Below, piece after piece: positions 1 to 5,242 of a DNA stretch of 5,242 bases. Both the position numbers and the translations under genes were made by a program. The stretch comes from Clostridiales bacterium (lineage in GTDB: Bacteria > Bacillota > Clostridia > Christensenellales > Christensenellaceae). Location: positions 1 to 5,242 of the forward strand of contig DOMW01000231.1 of assembly GCA_003510345.1 (NCBI GenBank). Reading direction: 5' to 3'. A model generated the notes under the pieces. The model saw only the letters and a list, made by a program, of their open reading frames with translations. It was not told where the DNA came from and made no database searches. The first letter of the stretch is position 1. Every line of letters begins with the position of its first letter.

Positions 1-141
1 CGTTCCGCATTCCCCTTGAAACCAACTAAGGTCGGCGACCTTAGTAATCCGGGAAGGCTTGCGGTTCAATATTGTAGGCCAGAATACAGAATAAAGAGAT
101 GATTTTGTAGGATTGTAAGGCATGGCTCTCCACGATTGTTC
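1..141. other. Intergenic DNA downstream of the operon, no gene seen
   Basis: Apart from the 25-45 hairpin, I see only an 8-bp palindrome CAATATTG (67-74) and a 7-bp tandem duplication of CAGAATA (80-93). The longest plus-strand reading frame with an ATG here encodes about 11 residues. A stop-free minus-strand stretch runs through it without a start codon. Composition is more AT-rich than the genes. Confidence 0.5.
25..45. repeat. Perfect hairpin, 9-bp arms and 3-nt loop, near the window edge
   Basis: ACTAAGGTC (25-33) and GACCTTAGT (37-45) pair perfectly around GGC. Neither strand has a T-run after it, which argues against a terminator. The geometry (9-3-9) is the same as the hairpin at 165-185, though the sequence differs. 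It could be a regulatory or intergenic repeat belonging to the region left of the window. Confidence 0.7.
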
Positions 142-285
142 TTGCCTTTGCCTTTAAGGGAGTTTTTAGAACCGTAGGTTCTAAACCGCCGGAGGCATTT
201 TAATCATCACGCAGTGATACATTGACCCATGAGGAATGCCCCAATAGCTCCCCATAGCTTTTGATAAATAGTACTGCAAAGGCAA
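142..285. repeat. Nested inverted repeats, possible structured RNA or intergenic repeat element
   Basis: A perfect 10-bp inverted repeat, TTGCCTTTGC (142-151) and GCAAAGGCAA (276-285), encloses several smaller stems that do not cross one another. They are GGGAG with CTCCC (158-162 and 248-252), a 9-bp hairpin (165-185), GGCATT with AATGCC (194-199 and 235-240), and inside the last ATCAC-GCA-GTGAT (206-218). No protein of credible length is encoded. The layout resembles a multi-stem RNA or a palindromic intergenic repeat. I recognise no known RNA family, and the strand is undetermined. Confidence 0.4.
165..185. repeat. Perfect hairpin, 9-bp arms and 3-nt loop
   Basis: TTTAGAACC (165-173) and GGTTCTAAA (177-185) pair perfectly around GTA. 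No run of T follows on either strand, so this does not look like an intrinsic terminator. It sits inside the larger nested set of stems. Confidence 0.7.
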
Positions 286-309
286 AAAGCGCGGATGCGT
301 AATGCACGC
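284..309 (-). terminator. Weak candidate intrinsic terminator after the operon
   Basis: Beginning 15 nt past the last ABC stop, the minus strand reads GCGTG (309-305), then a short interval, then CGCGC (293-289), followed directly by TTTTT (288-284). The outer 5-bp stem contains one G-U pair. It continues past a C-C mismatch with two A-T pairs around a 5-nt loop. The position and U-tract fit a terminator, but the stem is short and imperfect, so some read-through into the structured region beyond is likely. Confidence 0.4.
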
Positions 310-324
310 CCATAAAAACCCGTG

Positions 325-2202
325 CTACGCCTGCGCCGCTTCTTCCTCCGGCTCGAACTGGCTCATATAAAGGTCGGCGTAGAACCCGCCCTTTTCCAGT
401 AACGCCGCGTGCGAACCCTGCTCCACAATGTCGCCGTCCTTCATGACAAAGATCACGTCCGCGTTCTGTATGGTGGAAAGGCGGTGCGCGATCACAAAGC
501 TGGTGCGCCCGGTCATCAGGTTGTCCATCGCCTTTTGGATCAATACCTCCGTGCGCGTATCCACCGAGCTGGTCGCCTCGTCTAAAATCAGCATTTTGGG
601 GTCGGCAAGTATGGCGCGCGCAATGGTGAGAAGCTGTTTTTGCCCCTGCGACACATTGCTGCTCTCTTCGTTGATCAGCGTGTCGTAGCCTTCGGGCAGC
701 GTGCGCACAAAATGGTCTACCTGCGCGGCCTTTGCCGCCGCTTTTACTTCTTCGTCCGTGGCGGTAAGCCTGCCGTAACGGATATTTTCACGGATACTGC
801 CGCTTTCCAGCCACGCGTCCTGCAATACCATGCCGAACATGCCGCGAAGGCCGCTGCGCGTAAATTCCGTGATATTCGTGCCGTCCACCAGTATTGCGCC
901 GCCCTCAAGATCATAAAACCGCATGAGCAGCTTGACGATCGTCGTTTTGCCCGCGCCTGTCGGCCCAACGATGGCGACCTTCTGCCCCGGCTGTATTTCC
1001 GCCGAAAAATCATGTATGATGATCTTGTCTTTGTTATAGCCAAATCGCGCGTGGTCGAACGTCACCTGCCCTTTTCTGTTTGCTTCGGAAGCGGGGGCGA
1101 TAGCGTCCGCCGATTCCTCCGGTTCGTCCAAAAACGCGAATACGCGCTCGGCCGCGGCCATCGTCTGTTGCAGCACGTTGGAAATCTGCGCGATCTGCAT
1201 GATGGGCTGCGTAAACTGGCGCACATACTGTATGAACGCCTGGATATCGCCCACGGGCAGGCTGCCCCGCACGGCGAGGTACCCGCCCAGTATGCAAATA
1301 GCCACATACCCGAGGTTGCCTATAAACTGCATCACAGGCATCATCATGCCCGAAAGGAACTGCGACTTCCACGCGGAGTCGTACAGCTCGTCGTTCATGC
1401 CGGAAAATTCCTTGATCGATTCCTCCTCGCCGTTGAACGCCTTCACCACAAGGTGGCTGCCGTACATCTCCTCCACGTGGCCGTTTACATGCCCGAGGTA
1501 TTCCTGCTGCGCGCTGAAATACTTCTGCGAACGCTTCACCACCATCACCACAAAAACCAGCGAGATGGGGATGATGGCAAGCGCGATCAGCGTCATGAGC
1601 CAGCTCATGGAGAACATCATGATGAGGATACCGATGACCATCGTAACGGACGAGATGATCTGCGATATGCTCTGGTTCAGCGTCTGGCTCAGCACATCCA
1701 CATCGTTTGTGATGTAGGTCAGCACTTCGCCGTAGCTCTTTTTGTCGTAATACGCAAGCGGCAGTCTGTTGATCTTCTCCGAGATATCCTTGCGCAGGTT
1801 ATACGTCACCCGCACAGACACCCGCGACATTATGATGCCTTGGATATACATAAACAGCGAGCTTATGCCATACAATATAATCAGCGAGACGAGTATCCTC
1901 TGTATCGCCGTGAAGTCTATGCCTTCCTTTGTGCCGTCCACCATGCCCACGATATCCGTGAAAATATTGGTGGTGGCCTGCCCCAGCAGGCGCGGGCCTA
2001 AGATGGCGAACACGGTGGACGCCGCCGCGAAGATCATCACAATCACCACAGCCGCCTTGTATTTGCCAATATAGCGCACCAGCTTGCGCAGCGTGCCTTT
2101 AAAATCCTTGGCTTTTTCGCCCCGCATCATGTTCATGCCGCCCGGGCCCTGCCCACCCGCTACCCGCACTGGTTTCTTTGCTTTTATTTTAGACGCCTTC
2201 AT
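325..2202 (-). CDS. ABC exporter half-transporter, catalytic-site partner of the heterodimer
   Basis: This 625-residue permease-ATPase pairs with the subunit encoded just upstream. The N-terminus is basic and then Gly/Met-rich (about 16-28, GGQGPGGMNMMRG), likely cytosolic and flexible. The six membrane helices lie at about 49-70, 101-123, 178-198, 200-222, 283-309 and 318-340. The nucleotide-binding domain has Tyr389 (A-loop), Walker A GPTGAGKTT (413-421), Q-loop Gln461, Walker B MLILDE with catalytic Glu542, D-loop SSVD (545-548) and switch His573. The signature is NVSQGQKQ (516-523) rather than SGGQ, which makes the opposite composite site degenerate. This is the expected pattern for the catalytically competent partner, as in TM288. 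The start at 2202 is preceded by GGAGGG with 8 nt spacing and shares ATGA with the previous stop, so translation is probably coupled and the subunits made in equal amounts. The C-terminus is acidic (FEPEEEAAQA). The protein looks intact; the transported compound cannot be inferred. Confidence 0.95.
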   Translation of the reverse strand: MKASKIKAKKPVRVAGGQGPGGMNMMRGEKAKDFKGTLRKLVRYIGKYKAAVVIVMIFAAASTVFAILGPRLLGQATTNIFTDIVGMVDGTKEGIDFTAIQRILVSLIILYGISSLFMYIQGIIMSRVSVRVTYNLRKDISEKINRLPLAYYDKKSYGEVLTYITNDVDVLSQTLNQSISQIISSVTMVIGILIMMFSMSWLMTLIALAIIPISLVFVVMVVKRSQKYFSAQQEYLGHVNGHVEEMYGSHLVVKAFNGEEESIKEFSGMNDELYDSAWKSQFLSGMMMPVMQFIGNLGYVAICILGGYLAVRGSLPVGDIQAFIQYVRQFTQPIMQIAQISNVLQQTMAAAERVFAFLDEPEESADAIAPASEANRKGQVTFDHARFGYNKDKIIIHDFSAEIQPGQKVAIVGPTGAGKTTIVKLLMRFYDLEGGAILVDGTNITEFTRSGLRGMFGMVLQDAWLESGSIRENIRYGRLTATDEEVKAAAKAAQVDHFVRTLPEGYDTLINEESSNVSQGQKQLLTIARAILADPKMLILDEATSSVDTRTEVLIQKAMDNLMTGRTSFVIAHRLSTIQNADVIFVMKDGDIVEQGSHAALLEKGGFYADLYMSQFEPEEEAAQA

Positions 2203-2216
2203 GCCTGCTGCCCTCC
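2199..2216 (-). promoter_or_regulatory. Ribosome-binding site and ATGA overlap between the two ABC genes
   Basis: GGAGGG stands 8 nt before the start of the second ABC gene, and ATGA (2202-2199) serves as start of that gene and stop of the previous one. This arrangement is typical of coupled translation of two subunits of one complex and fixes the start at 2202. Confidence 0.8.
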
Positions 2217-4412
2217 GATCTGCGATTCCGCTATTTCCCTGTAGGTAGGGCAGGTTTCCATAAGCGCTTCATGCGTACCCTTGCCCACGATACGCCCTTC
2301 GTCCAGCACAATAATCTGGTCGGCGTGCAATATGGTGCTCACGCGCTGCGCCACAATCAGTACGGTGCTCTTTCTGGTATAAGGCTTAAGCGCGCGCCGA
2401 AGCGCCGTATCCGTCTTGAAATCGAGCGCGGAAAAACTGTCGTCAAAGATATAGACCGGGGCTTCCTTGGCAAGCGCCCGCGCAATGGAGAGGCGCTGCT
2501 TCTGCCCGCCCGACACATTGCCGCCGCCCTCCGCGACGGGTGTTTCAAACCCTTCCTCTTTACCTGCGATAAAATCCATCGCCTGCGCGATTTCGGCTAC
2601 TTTTTCGATCTGCTCATCCGAAGCGTCCCGCGCGCCATAGCGCAGGTTGGAAGCGATGGTGCCCGAAAACAGCACGCCCTTTTGCGGCACATAGCCGATC
2701 TGCTCCCGAAGGTCATGCTGCCGCGCTTCCCGCACATCCACGCCGCTCACCAGCACCTGCCCTTTGGAAGCGTCGTAGAACCGGGGGATCAGGTTTATCA
2801 GTGTGGACTTGCCCGAGCCAGTCGAGCCGATGAACGCCGTAACCTCGCCGGGGTTTGCCGTAAAAGAGATATCGTGCAGCACATCCTCCTCCGCGCCCTG
2901 GTAATGGAAATCCACATCGCGGAATTCCACCACGCCGCGTTTTTGTTCGTCGAACGGGCGGGCCTCCGCCGGGTCGAGCACGGTAAGGTCCGTTTCCAGC
3001 ACTTCGGATATACGCGCCGCCGAAACGGACGCGCGGGGGATCAGCACGAATATCACCGCGATGAACAGGAAAGACATAATGATGATCATCGCGTACTGGA
3101 TGTACGCCATCATATCGCCCACCTGTATGGTGGAAGCCTCGATCTGGTGCGCGCCCACCCATACGATCAGCAGAGATACGCCGTTCATCACCATCATCAT
3201 AAAAGGCATCATGGTCATCATCACTTTGTTGATGAAATAGGTCGTTTTTGTGAGGTCGTTGTTTGCCTCGTCAAACCGGTTTTCCTCGTGCTTTTGTGTG
3301 CCGAACGCGCGGATGACCAACATACCCGAGAGGCTTTCGCGCGCCACAAGGTTCAGCTTATCGATCAGCTTCTGCATAATCTTGAATTTGGGCAGCGCCA
3401 CAAGGAACACCGTGATAAGCAGCCCGGCGATCACCAACACGGCAAGGGCGATGACCCACGCCATGGAGGAGCTTTTGCCGAGCGCCATGATCACGCCGCC
3501 TATCCCCATAATGGGCGAGAGCAGCAGCATACGCACGGCAAGTGTAGTGAATGTCTGCACCTGCGTGATGTCATTCGTCGTGCGCGTGATAAGCGACGCG
3601 GTGGAGAACTTGTTGAACTCGTTTAGCGAAAACCCTTCCACTTTGTTAAAAAGGTCGCGCCGGAGGTTGCGTGCCATGCCCGCCGCGATGCGGGAAGAGA
3701 AATAGCCCGCTAATATTGCGGCTGTCGCGCCTATAAGCGCGATCACAAGCATGACCCCGCCCTTTCCCGCGATAAAATCGCTTTGTATTTGCCCGGTATC
3801 CACGCCAAGTTCGTCATAGAATACTTTGGTGAACGCCGCGCCCGATTGCAGGCGGATGCTTTCGGGCAATTGCGCCGCGCGCTCGCGGGCGGTTGAAACC
3901 GCGTCCCCCGGCAATTGATCCAGCATGGGCAGCACTTGGTACACTTCGTTCATGTCCACTTGGGAAAGATCGACCGCCTCGGCCTCACCGCTCTGCGCCG
4001 GTGCGTATTCCCGCATGATATTGATGAATGTCCACGCGGCGGTGCCAAACGCATCCGAAAGCTTTACCTGCGTGGCCTCATCCACTTCTTTTTTTACATA
4101 GAGCGAACCATCCGCCGTGACGGACTGCCCGACGAGGTAGGTAGGGTCGTCTTGCGGCGAACGCGCCTGATAACTCTGCTCCACAAGCTGTTTTTCGTCG
4201 TCCGCCATAAACGAGGTCATAAGGCGCATACCATTTTCGGATAGTACGTCCGGCGCGGATTCTTCTATGCCGCCCTGCTGGATGCCCGTGTTGACGATTT
4301 CGGACATATAGTCGGGCAAGGTAAGCTCAGCGAAAGCCTGCGCGAAAAGCAGCCCCAATACGGCAACCAGCATCAGCGCGAACGGCTTTAAGTATTGTAG
4401 TATTTTCAGCAT
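2199..4412 (-). CDS. ABC exporter half-transporter with large extracellular domain; degenerate-ATP-site subunit
   Basis: This is a fused permease-ATPase of 737 residues, longer than the usual 570-620 for a half-exporter. TM1 is about 9-28. A hydrophilic block at about 44-215 then separates it from TM2 (about 217-237) and should lie outside the membrane. TM3-TM6 follow at about 290-311, 317-339, 398-420 and 436-458. In the nucleotide-binding domain I see A-loop Tyr504, Walker A GSTGSGKST (529-537), Q-loop Gln577, signature NVSGGQKQR (632-640) and Walker B VYIFDD (653-658). The catalytic Glu is replaced by Asp658 and the switch His by Gln689, as in the degenerate-site subunit of heterodimeric exporters such as TM287. 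I chose the ATG at 4412 because AGGAGAGG lies 7 nt upstream; an in-frame ATG at 4442 would add ten residues but has no good ribosome site. The start overlaps the MarR stop (ATGCTGA), and the gene ends in an ATGA overlap with the next subunit. Only one cysteine is present (721). The substrate is unknown; multidrug or peptide export is plausible. Confidence 0.95.
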   Translation of the reverse strand: MLKILQYLKPFALMLVAVLGLLFAQAFAELTLPDYMSEIVNTGIQQGGIEESAPDVLSENGMRLMTSFMADDEKQLVEQSYQARSPQDDPTYLVGQSVTADGSLYVKKEVDEATQVKLSDAFGTAAWTFINIMREYAPAQSGEAEAVDLSQVDMNEVYQVLPMLDQLPGDAVSTARERAAQLPESIRLQSGAAFTKVFYDELGVDTGQIQSDFIAGKGGVMLVIALIGATAAILAGYFSSRIAAGMARNLRRDLFNKVEGFSLNEFNKFSTASLITRTTNDITQVQTFTTLAVRMLLLSPIMGIGGVIMALGKSSSMAWVIALAVLVIAGLLITVFLVALPKFKIMQKLIDKLNLVARESLSGMLVIRAFGTQKHEENRFDEANNDLTKTTYFINKVMMTMMPFMMMVMNGVSLLIVWVGAHQIEASTIQVGDMMAYIQYAMIIIMSFLFIAVIFVLIPRASVSAARISEVLETDLTVLDPAEARPFDEQKRGVVEFRDVDFHYQGAEEDVLHDISFTANPGEVTAFIGSTGSGKSTLINLIPRFYDASKGQVLVSGVDVREARQHDLREQIGYVPQKGVLFSGTIASNLRYGARDASDEQIEKVAEIAQAMDFIAGKEEGFETPVAEGGGNVSGGQKQRLSIARALAKEAPVYIFDDSFSALDFKTDTALRRALKPYTRKSTVLIVAQRVSTILHADQIIVLDEGRIVGKGTHEALMETCPTYREIAESQIGGQQA

Positions 4413-4430
4413 ATCGGTTCCTCTCCTGTC
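4406..4430 (-). promoter_or_regulatory. Ribosome-binding site and 7-bp stop/start overlap between MarR and the first ABC gene
   Basis: Reading the minus strand, AGGAGAGG is followed after 7 nt by ATGCTGA, in which the ABC start ATG (4412-4410) and the MarR stop TGA (4408-4406) overlap. The ribosome site lies wholly inside the last MarR codons. This decides the ABC start in favour of 4412 over the in-frame ATG at 4442, and suggests that translation of the transporter is coupled to that of its regulator. Confidence 0.75.
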
Positions 4431-4897
4431 ACATTCATACACCCGGATTCATTAACTTCCTGTATCGCTTTGTACAGCCGTGAAAACAGCTCGATCATCC
4501 TTTCCGTGTCGGCTTCCCCCAACCGCTCCACCACGAGTTCCACAAACCGCGCGAACCGGCGGAACGCGCATTCCATCGTTTGTTCCCCCTTGTCCGTAAG
4601 CAGAACGGACACCCTGCGGCGGTCTTTGCTGTCCGGCCTGCGTTCTATGAGGCCCTTTTTTTCCAAATGCCCCAGCATCTGCGAGATAGCGGGCATGGTC
4701 GTTTTGCTCCAGTCGGCAAGGTCGGAAACCGTTATTTCTCCCGCCTGTCCGTGTTCCTTCAAATGATGAATACCCATCAGCATGGAAAACTCGCCGCCCG
4801 CGATCCCGCTGATATGCATGTTCATCTGGGAATGCCCCAGCCTTTTCAGTTTATGCAGTATTTCCATAATCTGCTGTTTCTGATCCTGCTTTTCCAT
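4406..4897 (-). CDS. MarR-family transcriptional regulator, likely autorepressor of the exporter operon
   Basis: This 163-residue protein has the normal length and layout of a MarR regulator, a dimeric winged-helix DNA-binding protein of the cytoplasm. The N-terminal helix (about 5-28) and the C-terminal helices (about 107-150) should form the dimer interface. The helix-turn-helix spans about 55-81 (ITVSDLADWSKTTMPAISQM and on), and the wing is about 88-104 with the family-typical DSKDRRRVSVLLTDKG. The start at 4897 is supported by AAGAGGTT about 8 nt upstream. The gene is first in the operon, and its stop overlaps the start of the first ABC gene by 7 bp. A perfect promoter and a palindrome lie just upstream, which fits autorepression. 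MarR proteins next to exporters usually release DNA when they bind a phenolic or drug-like ligand, but no ligand can be assigned here. It has three cysteines (110, 153, 163), the last being the C-terminal residue. The family call is secure; the regulatory target is inferred from context. Confidence 0.95.
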   Translation of the reverse strand: MEKQDQKQQIMEILHKLKRLGHSQMNMHISGIAGGEFSMLMGIHHLKEHGQAGEITVSDLADWSKTTMPAISQMLGHLEKKGLIERRPDSKDRRRVSVLLTDKGEQTMECAFRRFARFVELVVERLGEADTERMIELFSRLYKAIQEVNESGCMNVTGEEPIC

Positions 4898-4926
4898 TTC
4901 TTTGAACCTCTTAGCGTGCTATGTCC

Positions 4927-4954
4927 CATTAATTAATCTGTTTAATAATTAATG
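4927..4954. promoter_or_regulatory. Probable MarR operator: 28-bp inverted repeat over the transcription start
   Basis: CATTAATTA (4927-4935) and TAATTAATG (4946-4954) form a perfect 9-bp inverted repeat around a 10-bp centre. A smaller palindrome, ATTAA-tctgt-TTAAT (4932-4946), is nested inside with nearly the same centre. The repeat begins about 3 nt downstream of the expected transcription start and ends 30 bp before the MarR start codon. Bound protein there would block initiation or promoter escape. AT-rich palindromes of this kind are usual MarR-family sites. The structure is seen directly; binding by this particular regulator is inferred. Confidence 0.6.
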
Positions 4955-4963
4955 TGCTTAACT

Positions 4964-4991
4964 ATTATACCGCGTTTGGAAAAGATGTCAA
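4964..4991 (-). promoter_or_regulatory. Sigma-A-type promoter of the MarR-ABC-ABC operon
   Basis: On the minus strand, TTGACA (4991-4986) and TATAAT (4969-4964) both match the housekeeping consensus exactly, with a 16-bp spacer. Transcription should begin near 4958-4956, about 60 nt before the MarR start codon. So strong a core promoter suggests that control comes from repression rather than activation, in keeping with the palindrome directly downstream. Confidence 0.85.
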
Positions 4992-5242
4992 TACTTAACA
5001 GGGGAGGGGAGTTAGGTTGTACTTGCAGTATTAAGATAAATTAACTTAACGTTAGGCAATGCAGACCGCGCATCTGTTTGGCCCTATTGCAGGCGGCAAT
5101 TCAACAATGTTTGCCTATGCCCAAGTTAGAAAATCGGGACTTGAACCCGCCCCTGCGCTTTTATTGAAACGGAAACTTTTCCCACCATGGATAATTACGA
5201 CGCTGCCGCTGGGCGTCAAGGGGGCAGGGGGATTCGGAATTT
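4992..5242. other. Upstream region without a supported gene
   Basis: This stretch holds no convincing coding region. GTTAGG occurs at 5011-5016 and 5051-5056, and CTTAAC at 4994-4999 and 5045-5050, with a third copy inside the promoter region at 4957-4962. A hairpin at 5135-5149 looks like a tRNA T-arm but lacks the rest of a tRNA. A minus-strand frame is open for 41 codons from the window edge (5240-5118) before a TAG at 5117-5115. It could be the tail of a neighbouring gene, but nothing in it is recognisable. Confidence 0.5.

Noticed and set aside
640..2001. 453-codon open frame on the plus strand opposite the second ABC gene
   Set aside because: It is rich in His and Arg with no domain logic, lies wholly antisense to a strongly supported ABC gene, and has the composition expected of a complementary-strand shadow.
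2271..3626. 451-codon open frame on the plus strand opposite the first ABC gene
   Set aside because: It is antisense to a clear ABC gene and has long His-rich runs that mirror Met codons (CAT opposite ATG) in the membrane helices.
4413..4442. Alternative upstream start of the first ABC gene, adding MYECDRRGTD
   Set aside because: There is no ribosome site at suitable spacing. The extension is charged ahead of TM1, while the ATG at 4412 has AGGAGAGG 7 nt upstream.
4846..4929. Possible 27-codon leader peptide (MGHSTLRGSKKW...) before and overlapping the MarR gene
   Set aside because: Its ATG lies inside the operator palindrome with no Shine-Dalgarno sequence, and it runs out of frame into the MarR gene.
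5060..5180. Complete tRNA on the minus strand
   Set aside because: Only the T-arm is recognisable. No D-arm, anticodon arm or matching acceptor strand is present at the required distances.
5164..5195. Plus-strand promoter-like boxes TTGAAA and GATAAT
   Set aside because: The spacer is 20 bp, too long for a normal sigma-A promoter, and no gene follows on the plus strand.
1..5242. CRISPR array, transposase, phage or defence genes
   Set aside because: No spaced direct repeats of the right length and no recognisable proteins of these classes appear in any frame.

Overview
The window holds one compact operon on the minus strand: a MarR-family regulator (4897-4406), then two ABC half-transporters (4412-2199 and 2202-325). 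The flanks contain no gene I can support. The genes are moderately GC-rich and start behind strong Shine-Dalgarno sequences, and the promoter has a textbook sigma-A form. The long half-transporter has a large domain between its first two membrane helices, and the other half has a Gly/Met-rich N-terminus. Together these suggest a Firmicute of the class Clostridia, perhaps a gut lineage. That placement is inference; there is no rRNA or marker gene here to prove it.

Layout, following transcription (right to left). Positions 5242-4992 are upstream DNA with no convincing gene. They contain short CTTAAC/GTTAGG repeats and a hairpin that resembles a tRNA T-arm but belongs to no complete tRNA. Positions 4991-4964 are a promoter with perfect TTGACA and TATAAT boxes 16 bp apart. 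A 9-10-9 inverted repeat at 4954-4927 lies on the expected start of transcription and is the likely operator for the MarR protein. The three genes follow with overlapping ends (7 bp and 4 bp), so they are probably co-transcribed and translationally coupled. A weak intrinsic terminator candidate lies just past the last stop (309-284). The remaining 283 bases are intergenic and unusually rich in inverted repeats: two perfect 9-bp hairpins with 3-nt loops, and a nested set of stems closed by a 10-bp inverted repeat (142-151 with 276-285).

Functionally, the two half-transporters should form an asymmetric heterodimeric exporter of the TM287/288, BmrCD and LmrCD type. The sequence supports this directly. 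The longer subunit has Asp in place of the Walker B catalytic Glu and Gln in place of the switch His. Its partner has a degenerate signature, SQGQ. These defects fall on the same composite nucleotide site, leaving the other site fully canonical. The MarR protein probably represses the operon until a ligand, perhaps a toxic small molecule, releases it. The substrate cannot be read from sequence.

I found no CRISPR array, transposase, phage gene or clearly new protein system. The least explained parts are the structured region downstream of the operon and the extracellular domain of the long ABC subunit.
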